This document shows, one piece after another, positions 45,993 through 64,000 of a DNA stretch of 64,000 bases. The DNA comes from Plumapathes pennacea. Lineage: Eukaryota > Cnidaria > Anthozoa > Antipatharia > Myriopathidae. Each line of letters starts with the position of its first letter. Within the stretch, counting starts at the first letter, position 1. The DNA is taken from positions 15,633,069-15,697,068 of the forward strand of contig OZ038463.1 in the NCBI GenBank assembly GCA_964036295.1. Direction: 5' to 3'. The notes beneath the pieces are model-generated. The model saw only the letters and a list, made by a program, of their open reading frames with translations. It was not told the origin of the DNA and made no database searches. Position numbers and translations under genes: made by a program.

Positions 45993-46892
45993 ACGGTATA
46001 AATCGCTATCTGATAGATAATGTAAACTTTTTTTATAAAATGCATCAGCTTGATCTGATGAATAATGCTATCCACTCTTTGAACAATCGGGCCCAGTAAG
46101 TAAAGCTTATAGGATTATATAATACAAAAGACAGAGGTTTCCAATAATCTCCTTGCCTTTATTGGATTAATTTTCTTTTTAAATTTCTTTTCACAAAATA
46201 AATCATTTCGCAAGGGTATATGAATTTTAGTATACTAAATGTTGTTGGAGTAAATACAGTTTTTTAGAAAGAGGTTTTGTATCTAACGTTGTTACGAAAA
46301 GCGGGCTTAAGACACATAAGGATAGACTAAAATATCACCTGTAAATGAAGCCGATTTAATTTGACTTCCAGAGCGTAGACTCTATAAAGTGACCAGCATA
46401 ATGCAGCTACTAAGTGAACTTTCTTGTCTTGAAATGGGACAGTGCATATATACATTCTATATTTTATTAATTCAATAAAAAATTTCAAAATGATGTGATA
46501 ATGAATGTCAGGAAATGTATGCTTAGTTAGTTAGAGAATACTACAGGAATAAGAAAGAACATGAACGGTGTACTGTGGAGGGCTTTCACACTGGGTTATA
46601 TGTCTCTGAGAGAAATATGGTCTGTTCGGTAAGGAACTGTTCTCAGATTTTAACAATAACAGTTTAACAATCTTAAAGTTGAAAATGAGATTATACTTAA
46701 ATCAGGGCAAGTCAGATTTAATTGCTTACTAGATGCAAGAGCTTCATCTTGGAAGTCGATTGGAACTGGAGCAATCTTCGCTCTAGCACGATTGTAACTA
46801 AGTGTGTGTGATTGAGCTTCATTCCCATTAATGTGTAGGGTTTCGAATCGATTTGCTTCGGTAACCGATAACGGAAGCACATTTTTACATCA

Positions 46893-48849
46893 AATCCAAT
46901 CATTTGACTTATGTGACCGACTTCTAGTTCAACATACCTAGACAGTCCTCGTATAGTTCAACATACCTGTCTGATTTGTAATCTAACAATAATACTTTCA
47001 ACTTTTGACCGTTATATTTAAGTATTGACAGCTACTAAGTCCTGTACTCTTCAAAAGCGCCGATAACACTAAACGACATATCTTTTACTAAGACAACAAT
47101 AGGAGGGGTAACAGGGAAAAAGCGTCAACAATCATGTACAGTATCAATATACAAACACGGAAGTACATGTTTGCTTTCTGATGCCCGAGTTTCTGGCTTA
47201 CGTGGGTCACACATAGCAGTCAAAGACTAAATGTTTTGCCGTTGCATGGTCGGGCAATTAGTACTGCAAAACTTTGGACTGGATGATAAAGTCTAATCAT
47301 TCGAAATAGTCGAAAACTGAGATCGGTACAAACCGACAACTACTGTAGTGTGGAGTGAGTTCCTGTAGCGTAGCTTGATGGTTTCAGATAGAGATGACAA
47401 AATGCTGACAAATATGGTCAACGCTCTTATGTGGTGATGATGAAATCTTAGTTTAAGAAAATCTTGCAAATATTTGAAGCACTCCTCGAATAAGCACCCT
47501 GGGCACTTATTTAAAATTTTGATCCAGAGCGGATGCGCTTAATCGAGCGGGGGCACTTGTTCGAGCATGGGCGCTTATTAAAAATACAAGTTTGCATAAC
47601 AAAGAAGTTAAATTTTCTTTACTGAACTGGCAACAAGAACAAAACTGGAAACTCTTTCTCTACCGTTGGCGTGTCACCCTGTGTCTGCGTGTCAGTGTTT
47701 GTCATTTTTTTGGGAAAAAACGTAGAGAGGGGGGTGGGGGAGGGGGGGGGGGGGGGGGGAGGGTGGATTACTCGAGCATGAGCGCTTATTTTAAAGTTTG
47801 TGTTCAAGAGGGGGCCCGCTATTTCGAGCGTGGGCGCTTACAGTATTTGAACATGGGCGCTTGTTTGAAGAAATACGGCATTACAATACATACAAAAAAC
47901 TGATAGTCACGCAAAGCAATCTAAAACAGAAGTTACAATGTCAACTTCGACAGCCGGTCAGTTAGTCCTTGTTTACCTGCTTCCCCACTTGGGGTATAAC
48001 ATGCCGTTTCTTTTGTGTTGTTTTGTTCTTTTTTTATAGAAAGCAAAGAAAAGTTTGATAAGGTTTGTCAAGGGTATCATCGTTATATTGTTCTACATCA
48101 GTCGTATTACGTCAGTCGTATTACTTTGCTCTACAAACAGCCGGAACTTTAACACGAGAAACTTCGAGTTCCCAGTGTAGAAGGTCCAACTAAAACTCCT
48201 ATCTTTCATTAAAATATAATGTATTAAGCAGTCCATTAAATGTCCTAGGACAGTAGACACGACTGGAAGTTCGTCGGTGATTTATCGCCCAAACTTTTCT
48301 GGCTTTTTTATTACTTTACATGCGCAAATTTAAACACTACAAAGCAACTCAAACGCTCAAGTAATTTGGCACTACATTGTAAGTCACTACAAGATGATAA
48401 CTACACAGATTAATTCCCAGCAATGTGCAGATAGGTGGCTCGGCGATTTCTGAAATTTATCGGCAGGAGGTTCCAACCCACTTGCAATAAACAGCTAACA
48501 TGGGTCAAGCTTCGACGCAAACAGGATCAATTGTTAGTTCACTATATCAGGAATTATATTGATGTTATAAAATGTATGTTATTTGCATGTGAGAACTTAC
48601 AAGTTAACTCCCTGGAACAATCGTTTTGCAGTTGAGATATTATTTTAAATGACAGGAAGCAGCGGTATCGCATTTGAACCCGGTTGCATTAAACGACTTC
48701 CTCATAAACCAAATACGCAACCAAACAAGAATGTTGCTTTAAACCCTTAAACAGGGGAATACATAACTTTTAAGTGAAGTAAAACCAATGAACAAATTAT
48801 AACTTTTTTTATAAAAAAAAAAACTGGAAGGGCTTCCGCCCTGAAATGT
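46893..48849 (+). repeat. 5' flank block F5 of G3
   Basis: Nearly identical to 4623-6573 before G1. Its MITE (47484-47880) has lost the left tip and its G-run is expanded to about 35 bp (47728-47763). Confidence 0.85.
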
Positions 48850-48855
48850 TATAAA
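48785..48855 (+). promoter_or_regulatory. G3 core promoter (CCAAT, hairpin, TATAAA)
   Basis: CCAAT at 48785-48789, the AGGGC-N4-GCCCT inverted repeat at about 48829-48842, and TATAAA at 48850-48855, 63 bp before the ATG. Confidence 0.6.
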
Positions 48856-48917
48856 GCAGCTTCTTCGCATCCAATTGTCTAAGAGAGGTAATAAAGTCAT
48901 CATCAAGATCGTGCAAT

Positions 48918-55248
<6,331 letters not shown>

Positions 55249-57459
55249 TGAGCCTGTCAGAATTTAGAAAATTTAAATTCGTATGTTTTTACGCCTTGTA
55301 ATTATGGTATATTTAAATTTAAACATGATTATTTTGTAACTCGCATAGCTATTGACATGGAATAAAATGCAAATTTTACTGATCGCGTGATATTGATGTT
55401 GGACGCAAATAATTATACATTTGGGTCTAACACAGCGTTCCATCTGTTCAAAGCTTGGGCCAGTAATGTATTTTTGTTACGTTATCGATTCGAAAAATAA
55501 CATGCAAACCACAACGAAAACGCATTTAAAGAGAGGCAATTCAATTCAATACTGCCGAAAAAGATGAGAATTGTCATGTACAATCACGCACATAAAGTAT
55601 AGGATTGGCGCGATGTGAGGCGGATAATTTGTTAATAAAGCAATAAAGTATTATAATTGCGTTTTGTTATAAGTGCTGCGGATGCTGAATATGTCAGGTT
55701 TGATCCGTTTATACAAATTCATCTCCAATTATATCAGGCATGTTTTATGGTGTGGACACACTTTACTAACCCCCATTACTACAAAGAGGTTGTTACACGG
55801 GAAGGAGTGCAATTAATGGCGGAATATTTTTACGAGTCGGTTTTATTTTTTCGAGAAAAAATAAAACTGACGAGTAAAAATACAGCTGTATTGCACGACT
55901 TTTTGTGTGTAATAAATTATTTATTATACCACAAACGAAGCAGGGCAAACGTTCTCGCCTTGCGCAAAATGGAACAAAAAAAATGACGCGTTCGTAAAAT
56001 TTGCTTGCGAAAATTGATCACGTAAGCTAATAAACAAGTTGACCTGGTTCCTGACGAATGCAATACGCTCCCATCTCCGATCTTTGCACTCGTTTTAACC
56101 TTTATTTGCACTCGAAAATGTGAAGTCGTGTAATAATGTAACTTATATGTAAGCGTTCTGACTACAGACCATTAAAGATATTTTCCCTTTCCCGTAGTGC
56201 TGCAGGCACTTAGTTTTTCAGTTTCTGAGTGCCTGCATCTGCAATTTTAGGGGACTGTGATGCAGCAGCCTGGCGTTATTCACTAGTACGATATGCAAAA
56301 GTTTAACATATGACCAACATGCCTATTCCACAGTCTCTTCGGTGTTTGGTCATGGAAGCAATGCCTTTAAAATTCTCCGAAACATATCCCCCTTAATAAA
56401 GATCTGTATATACAACGCACGAACGGTCCAAGCATGGCACGTTCATGGACTCCAGTTTGCATCGGATGAGTTCCAAAGGACATTTCCTGCAGAAAGGAAT
56501 ATATACCTCTTAATATATATAATAAATTATCAAATATCAACCGGATTGCTCAATGAGTGCATGGATAGTGCTATTCACGGTATAAATCGCTATCTGATAT
56601 ATAATGTAAACCTTTTTTAAAAAATGCATCAGCTTGATCTGATGAACAATGCTATCCACTCTTTGAACAATCGGGCCCAGTAAGTAAAACTTCTAGGATT
56701 ATATAATATAAAAGACAGAGGTTTCCAATAATCTCCTTGCTTTTATTGGATTAATTTTCTTTTTAAATTTCTTTTCACAAAATAAATCACTTCGCAAGGG
56801 TATATGGATTTTAGTATACTAAGTGTTGTTGGAGTAAATACATTTTTTAGAAAGAGGTTTTGTATTTAACGTTGTTCCGAAAAGCGAGCTTAAGACACAT
56901 AAGGATAGACTAAAATATCACCTGTAAATGAAGCCGATTTAATTTGACTTCCAGAGCGTAGACTCTATTAAGTGACCAGCATAATGCAGCTACTAAGTGA
57001 ACTCTCTTGCCTTGAAATGGGACAGTGCATATATACATTCTATATTTTATTAATTCAATAAAAAAAATTCAAAATGATGATAATGAATGTCAGGAAATGT
57101 ATGCTTAGTTAGTTACATAATACTACAGGAATAAGAAAGTGTGGAGGGCTTTCACACTGGGTTATATGTATCTGAGAAAACTATGGTCTGTTCGGTAAGG
57201 AACTGTTCTCAGATTTTAACAATAACAGTTTAACAATCTTAAAGTTGAAAATGAGATTATACTTAAATCAGTGCAAGTCAGACTAAATTGCTTACAAGAT
57301 ACAAGAGCTTCATCTTGGAAGTCCATTGGAACTGGAGCAATCTTCTCTCTGGCACGATTGAAACTAAGTGTGAGTGATTGAGCTTCATTCCCATTAATAT
57401 ATAGGGTTTTGAATCGATTTGCTTCGGTAACCGATAACGGAAGCACATTTTTATATCAA
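55249..57459 (+). repeat. 3' flank block F3(3) of G3
   Basis: Homologous to F3(1) but lacks about 1.5 kb: at 56197 the sequence jumps from the equivalent of 10811 to that of 12353, removing the R1 repeat. It ends at the same point as F3(1), where element H begins. Confidence 0.85.
55361..55366 (+). terminator. G3 poly(A) signal AATAAA
   Basis: AATAAA 113 bp after the G3 stop, matching G1. Confidence 0.6.
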
Positions 57460-59444
57460 TTTTATGGTGCTTGGTATGTTATTTCTTCTTGAGGAGCTTC
57501 ACTCCGTTTAGGATTGCGCGACTGGAGACTACCACCCCTGCAGCGATAATTGCATTTTAGCACCTCATCCCATGTCAACACTCAAAATGTTGCGGCTCAC
57601 ACAATATCGTGTCCGTGACAGGATATATAGATCTTATTAACCGAGCGCGCGGTCCGTACAGTAATAATGTATTTTATATCTGGTAATCCTCAACTAAATT
57701 ACTTAGCACTGACGAAGCGCGAGTCGAGCTCATGCATTACCGTTTTGGCGGGTGTCTTGATGCAAGGGTCGAGATGCCCGGCGAACTACAAATTTCAACA
57801 TATATTTATGGCTGATCGCTTAACCCCGGAAAGAAATGGTTTCCACTGCCAACGAAATTGTGTGGTGTTCCAGGAAATGTATTTGCGAGCAATTCTTTTG
57901 TTTCACTCATTTCAAAAGGTTAAGATCAGTGACTTGTGGCGCGAAAATGGCGAAGGCGCAAGCCATGTAGGATTTGACTCTGGTCGCCACAAAGAAAGAG
58001 GTTACGTCGCCACTCCTTTTGCAATTTCTGCTGGTGTTCTGCGGCAACTTGAATATCTATCTGATGGATTCGTTCTGTCGCAATCGCTTAAGTAGATTGT
58101 CGACTACATCAACGACATAGACCTCGTCACCATCTTCCCCGTGATGTAGAGAATGAAAGTGAGGGAGAGTCGCTGGGCAATCAAAACACTCCGAAAACAA
58201 GACGAATTCAGAAGCTTCAAAGTCAGGTTGAATTTCTCCGCACGCATGGATCCAGTGTGGTTGTTACTCCTCCAGCCTAGCTGATCTCGGCCGGTTTGTT
58301 TGGCGGTACGACGACGCAGCGCGCCCTGATAGAAATTTCGTCAGACGATTCCGTCGGCCCAGTCGTTAAGAGAAGAGCCATAGCCTCCATTTGCGCGAAC
58401 AAAATCAATTTGGTGACTGATCTACTCGGCAACAACTCAGTTGGAACCGTTCTGGGCCTTGGAGCGCTGAATGGCTTTAAAGCCGATTGACTCTTCATTT
58501 CACGTGAGCTGACCAAGGCAGTTCAAATCGTGGCTCCGCAAAAGTGAATAAAGAAGCGCTGGAGTTGTTGTCGGGCGAAAAAGTAATTCGCCAACAGGAG
58601 GTTGCCATGATAGTGCGGACTGGGTCCAGTTGTTAGTGAAGCTGAAGCAAGACTCCCCGACGATGGATGGCAAGCCGTGCTGAACTATACAAACCTGGGT
58701 AGGAGCGGGGTCAGTTGGAAAAGATAATGAAATGTTAAAAAGGAAAGCACAGAATACAAACACTGATTTCTTGGGTGGTCAGTCTGTTTCAGGCTGTTGT
58801 TATCTGAAAGCAGTCTAATTTATTCACATCAAACACTGTTTTCTTGGGTGGTTAGTCTGTTTCAGGTTGTTGTTATCTGAAAGCAGTCTAATTTATTCAC
58901 ATCAAACACTGTTTTCTTGGGTGGTTTAAGGCTGTTGTTATCTGAAAGCAGTTCAATTTTTTTGCATCAAACACTGTTTTCTTGGGTGGTCAGTCTGTTT
59001 CAAGCTGTTGTTATCTGAAAGCAGTTTAAATTTTTTTACATGAACTGTTTTCTTGGGTGGTCAGTCTGTTTCAGGCTGTTGTTATCTGAAAGCAGTCTAA
59101 TTTTTTCACATCAAACGCTGTTTTCTTGGGTGGTCCGTCTGTTTCGGGCTGTTGTTATCTGAAAGCAGTCTAATTTTTTCACATCAAACGCTGTTTTCTT
59201 GGGTGGTCCGTCTGTTTCGGGCTGTTGTTATCTGAAAGCAGTCTAATTTTTTTTACATCAAACACTGTTTTCTTGGGTAGTCAGCCTGTTTCAGGCTGTT
59301 ATGTAAAAGCAGTTTAATTTTTTTACAGGCAACACTGTTTTCTTGGGTGGTTAGTCTGTTTCAGGCTGTTGATATTTGAAAGCAGTCTATCTTTATTTTA
59401 CATCAACACTGTTTCCTTGGGTGGTCAGTCTGTTTTTAACTGAA
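57460..59444. repeat. Element H, second copy
   Basis: Copy of 13584-15275 joined to the 3' flank at the same place. It includes the 142-codon open frame (57667-58095) and ends in the longer 73-bp minisatellite. A second frame (58296-58490) is open here but shifted in the first copy. Confidence 0.65.
58772..59444. repeat. 73-bp minisatellite, about 9-10 units
   Basis: Units start at 58772, 58845, 58918, 58983, 59054, 59127, 59200, 59274, 59344 and 59418. Most are 73 bp, with one 65-bp, one 71-bp and one 70-bp variant. The first copy of H has only five perfect-length units. Confidence 0.95.
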
Positions 59445-60753
59445 AGCAGGTATTGCAGCTTCACGGAGATAAGAAATCAAGAAGCCGTCAAGAAGCGGCT
59501 GACCCTCCCAACCCTTTCGTGCAGCGAATTAACGAGGTGAACTTAGTACTTCACAATGACATAAAGTCGAACAATGTTTTGCTGGAGAAGCCGAGGGGAT
59601 AAATACAATCCCGTGGTCATAGATTTTGGCAAGGTCAGGCAAATTTCAAATTCAAAGCCGCTGAAGACGTTACCATTGTGCCCATGATAATAGACAAGAT
59701 TACCAATTATTATAGGTCTCAGACTAATTAATTCTAATTATAGATCCAAAGCTTGAAATTTCTAACAAAATTTACACTATATCCCTTTTCTTTTCTTTAC
59801 ACACAACATCAACATCATCCTTGCATGAATATGTAAATATACGTACGTAGATATACTGAAATACAATATGAATTATCACAAGTATATAGATACAGTTATG
59901 TAGACATGTAAAATTAGAAACATATATTTATTTATCTTTCCTCTCTTTCTTCGCTCTCATATTAATTTCTTTTGTGTGAAACAGCATATAGATTAATCTA
60001 GTTTAACCCGCCTCGATTAGCTTTTGCTACCTGCGGGTAAATGAATTTGTATAGATTATATTTCCTGAATAAAAGTTCAGTTCATTCAGTTCATCCAAAC
60101 TACCAGAAAAGAACCAGAGGAGTAACAGAAGAAGTACCTGCACATAGCCCCGGAGATCGTGAAAGGCACGCACCGGCAGAACGAAGCCATTGACAATTAT
60201 TTGATGGGGAAACTTTTTCAGGAAATTGTCAACAGTTAACCGGACGTCACGTCCGCCGTGGTAGAGCTTGTGCGGCAAACTATTGCTGATGATCCTAGTC
60301 AGCGTCCGCAAGTATCAGCATTTTTAGATGCATTGTAAGCCGAAAGTCGGCGCGCTAAATCGTTAATTGTCTAGTTTTCAAAAGTAGCGAAATAATGACA
60401 CCAATTTCGGATTTTATAGCATTTGTTTGTAGCGTTTTTCAGTTCAGCTCAACGTTTCAGCTTCGATTAAAAAACTTTTCGCATTGATAACAGTTTAGCC
60501 GCGCTAAAGGGGCTCAGTACACGTGCGATATTTTTGTTCTTGCAGATATCTTCTAATTACAATTATTGTAGCTTTTCGAAGATAAGGGTTTTCCAGAGAT
60601 ATATAAAGAGAGTTGTAAAGCCGCTTAAACAAGCTGAGAATTTATTCTGTTTCAGTTCGGCTGCGGGCAAAATCAATGCTGTCTAAATCATTTTCACAAT
60701 CGATAACAAGTTGGGTTGCTAACGCATGCACTAATATATGTAATTATTTGTAA
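59445..60753. other. Spacer, at most one weak exon-like frame
   Basis: No firm gene. A minus-strand frame at about 60140-60311 (LPHKLYHGGRDVRLTVDNFL and following) ends with a donor-like CAG|gtactt at 60138 and has protein-like composition. I could not find a convincing start or acceptor and do not recognise it. Confidence 0.35.
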
Positions 60754-62524
60754 AACTAGACTGGCCTTGCCAGTGAGCTCGCGGCGTGAGTTGGGTCGAG
60801 ACCAGAATATAAAATGGAAAGTAGGGGACAAGAGCGGAACTCCCAAGAGAGACTTCCAATTTCTCACCATAAAAATATCACACAGTATAGAGAACTTGGC
60901 TTTTGACACCTTGCTCTTTTGACACCTTGATTAAACTAAAAATTATTATTACAACACTCATACACTTGCTTCTTAAAGGTTGAGCGACCCTGCATCTTGA
61001 GAATGCGTGACATATCTTTTTATGCACAATCGATTTTGACAGTTTGACCTTGACTCATATTCCTAATCAGAGGCCACGATTAATCCAGCCTTCGCTTCAC
61101 TACTTATGTGTTTTCTTTTCTTAACTCAATACGTTTCTTCTATCAGGCTTTCGAGTATTCGTGCTCTGTAACAAATATAAAATTGAAAGCGAGGAATGTC
61201 ACACGAGAGATGTTTACAATATTATTGCGCTTTTGTTCACAGTGTGTTCAGTCCATTTGTGACTGCAAACTCAATCCTCAGAATTATTTCGGTGTATTTT
61301 TCATTTCTGGTATTTAATGAACATTGCGAAACAAAGACTACATGATCGAATGAAAGAAACACTTCAACAGGCAATGTACGATACGCAGAAGAATTTTATG
61401 AGGCAACAGATGTCATGTACAGAGTAAGGCATAAAGCGTCATTGTTTTACGGCTAAAGCTCACCGTAGCTTTGGTTTCTGTTTTCGCCCTGTTATCTTCC
61501 CAAAAGTATTTCGTGTCGCCACAGAAAGTTTCGTCGGGACTAAATACTTATCGGCGACAGAGATATTTGCAATACCCCAGAAGTACCATCAAACATTTGT
61601 TTACGGCTATTCTCAAAGCTTGTGCGGTGAACGCGAGCCAAAATCTTTTCCTAAAATCCAGTTTATCCATGCCTATTCCACAGAGCCAAATGGCGTTGAA
61701 TTTGAATGGGATGCAGTTTACTTTTTCGCTTCACTACTTATATGTTTTCTTTTATTAACTCAATACGTTTCTTTCTATCAGGCTTTCGAGTATTCGTGCT
61801 CTGTAACAAATATAAAATTGAAAGCGAGGAATGTCACACGAGAGATGTTTACAATATTATTGCGCTTTTGTTCACAGTGTGTTCAGTCCATTTGTGACTG
61901 CAAACTCAATCCTCAGAATTATTTCGGTGTATTTTTCATTTCTGGTATTCACTGACCATTGCGAAACAAAGGCTACATGATCGAATGAAAGAAACACTTC
62001 AACAGGCAATGTACGATACGCAGAAGAATTTTATGAGGCAACAGATGTCATGTACAGAGTAAAGCATAAAGCGTCATTGTTTTACGGCTAAAGCTCACCG
62101 TAGCTTTGGTTTCTGCTTTCGCCCTGTTATCTTCCCAAAAGTATTTCGTGTCGCCACAGAAAGTTTCGTCGGGACTAAATATTTATCGGCGACAGCGGTA
62201 CCATCAAATATTTGTTTACGGCTATTCTCAAAGCTTCCGCGGTGAAAGCGAGCCAAAATCGTTCCCGAAAATCCAGTTTATCCGTGCCTATTCCACAGAG
62301 CCAAATGGTGTTGAGTTTGGATGGGATGCAGTTAACTTTTACACACAAGTAACGAGCAATTCACTGGCCACATCTCGAGTTGTTTAGCGAAGTCAATTAC
62401 GTCATCGCCCAGCACGTGATAATATGAACCAATCACCGTGTGCTGATCCTCGACCCACAAAAAGGAAAAAAAAAATTAAAAATCTCCATTTTTAAGCTCT
62501 CGTGGGCCCCAGGCCCCCGCGAGC
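60754..62524 (-). mobile_element. Element D, copy D3 (inverted, internal tandem duplication)
   Basis: Reverse-complement copy of D1 and D2 with the same ends (AACTAGACTGG left, CCCCCGCGAGC right). About 620 bp in its middle are present twice in tandem (from about 61105 and again from about 61720). This duplication differs from the one in D1 and D2. Confidence 0.75.
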
Positions 62525-62837
62525 AATAAATCAAGTGATGATATCATGTAGTTCTGGTTCAATGCGAAAAAAGTTGTGGGTTGCAAACTGGCAAAGTTAT
62601 CACCTTCTGAAACCCAAGGTGACAAGAAAAAATATTAATTCTGAGCCATATCTTGGTTCCTGCTGCGAACTTCCCGTATTTGAAAACACGGACACAGCGG
62701 GGTTACCCAAATCCTAAAGGGGGTCTCCTCAGGCCTTTGCACTGTAAAAACTGTGGATGCGAGGGGGTGCAAAAATCATAGATATCAACCTACTTACCAC
62801 CTACAGCTCTACATTCCGCCATTGTTTTCGTGATCCA

Positions 62838-64000
62838 TGCAATCATTTGACTCATGTAACCGACGCGTGTAGCTCAACTTACCTAGACAGTCCTCGTATA
62901 GTTCAACATACCTGTCTGATTTGTAATCTAACAATAATACTTTCAACTTTTGACTGTTATATTTAAGTATTGACAGCTACTAAGTCCTGTACTCTTCAAA
63001 AGCGCTGATAACACTAAACGACATATCTTTTACTAAGACAACAATAGAAGGGGTAACAGGGAAAAAGCGTCAATAATCTTGTACAGTACTAATATGCAAA
63101 CACGGAAGTACGTGTTTGCTTTCTGATGCCCGAGTTTCTAGCTTACGTGGGTCACACATAGCAGTCAAAGAAATGTTATGCCGTTGCATGGTCGGGCAAT
63201 TAGTACAGCAAAACTTTGGACTGGATGATAAAGTCTAATCATTCGAAATAGTCGAAAACTGAGATCGGTACAAACCGACAACTACTGTAGTGTGAAGTGA
63301 GTTCCTGTCGCGCAGCTTGATGGTTTCAGATAGAGATGACAAAATGCTGTCAAATATGGTCAACGTTCTTATGTGGTGATGATGAAATCTTAGTTTAAGA
63401 AAATCTTGCAAATATTTGAAGCACTATCTATCGTATTTCCTCGAATAAGCATCCTGGGCACTTATTTAAAATTTTGATCCAGAGCGGATGCGCTTAATCG
63501 AGCGGGGGCACTTGTTCGAGCATGGGCGCTTATTAAAAATACAAGTTTGCATAACAAAGAAGTTTAATTTTCTTTACTGAACTGGCAACAAGAACGAAAC
63601 TGGAAACTCTTTCTCTAACGTTGGCGTGTCACCCTGTGTTTGCGTGTCAGTGTTTGTCATTTTTTTGGGAAAAAACGTAGAGGGGGGGATTACTCGAGCA
63701 TGGGCGCTTATTTTAAAGTTCGTGTTCAAGAGGGAGCCCGCTATTTCGAGCGTGGGCGCTTACAGTATTTGAACATGGGCGGTTGTTTGAAGAAATACGG
63801 CATTACAATACATGCAAAAACTCATACTCACGGCGCAAAGCAATCTAAAACAGAAGTTATAAATGTCAACTTTGACAGCCGGTCAGTTAGTCCTTGTTTA
63901 CCTGCTTCCCCACTAGGGGTATAACATGCCGTTTCTTTTGTGTTGTTTTGTTTTTCTTTTTATAGTAAGCAAAGAAAAGTTTGATAAGGTTTGTCAAGGG
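62838..64000 (+). repeat. 5' flank block F5(4) of a gene beyond the window
   Basis: Matches 4637-5800 before G1 and 46907-48074 before G3, including the MITE (63431-63803). The window ends about 845 bp before the place where exon 1 lies in G3. Confidence 0.85.

Larger units (their letters stand above)
42259..46892 (+). repeat. 3' flank block F3(2) of G2
   Basis: Homologous to F3(1), with the LINE insertion at 44768-45992 and a deletion of about 370 bp near 44225 (equivalent to 11829-12210). It runs without a break into the 5' flank of G3, as F3(0) does into that of G1. The AATAAA of G2 is at 42368-42373. Confidence 0.8.

Noticed and set aside
47592-47903. 103-codon frame with a poly-glycine run
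   Set aside because: It arises from the expanded G-tract in the MITE. The G1 and right-end copies have a different length and frame.
58277-58516. 79-codon minus frame and 64-codon plus frame in H
   Set aside because: They overlap on opposite strands, no domain is recognisable, and the frame is broken in the first H copy.

Overview
The window looks like AT-rich metazoan nuclear DNA, most likely from an anthozoan cnidarian (coral or sea anemone). This rests on GT-AG introns separating short exons, TATA/AATAAA gene ends, Penelope-like and LINE-type retrotransposon fragments, many small inverted-repeat DNA elements, and repeat motifs I associate with coral genomes. There is no prokaryotic gene organisation. 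I see no rRNA, tRNA or CRISPR. Most open frames are short and have no support.

The main content is a tandem family of three complete four-exon genes on the + strand, here called G1 (6642-9861), G2 (29897-42258) and G3 (48918-55248). I assembled them by hand from splice signals. The exon/intron phases agree in all three copies and each gives an uninterrupted frame of 162-167 aa. The proteins start with a nearly invariant signal peptide. The mature part of about 140-147 residues has four shared cysteines and a three-fold pattern that suggests a beta-trefoil. I do not recognise the family. Each gene has the same short promoter (CCAAT, a small inverted repeat, TATAAA) and the same 3' flank with AATAAA. 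The signal-peptide exon and the flanks are conserved, while the mature part of exon 2 differs far more than its own introns, with almost only amino-acid-changing differences. The genes are also mosaics: exon 2 and introns 2-3 (start) group G2 with G3, while exons 3-4 group G1 with G3.

Layout: 1-1355 single-copy-looking DNA ending in a GGAATTCC satellite; 1356-4622 3' flank of an absent gene; 4623-6641 5' flank; G1; 9862-13583 3' flank; 13584-29296 a transposon-rich spacer (element H with a 73-bp minisatellite, a MULE-like element, a PHD-finger gene fragment, an intron-3-like block, element D1); G2 with an 11-kb third intron full of nested elements (including D2); 42259-46892 3' flank interrupted by a LINE fragment; 46893-48917 5' flank; G3 with a LINE fragment, MITEs and a Penelope-like element in intron 3; 55249-57459 3' flank; 57460-62837 second H element and inverted D3; 62838-64000 the 5' flank of a predicted fourth gene just outside the window. 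G1 and G3 with their flanks repeat at about 42-44 kb, so the array appears to be a larger duplication holding two genes per unit.

The other coding traces are mobile-element or captured fragments: two LINE reverse-transcriptase C-termini, a Penelope GIY-YIG endonuclease region, a zinc-ribbon gene inside a TIR element, a PHD-finger gene fragment, and an Arg/Glu-rich exon repeated three times.
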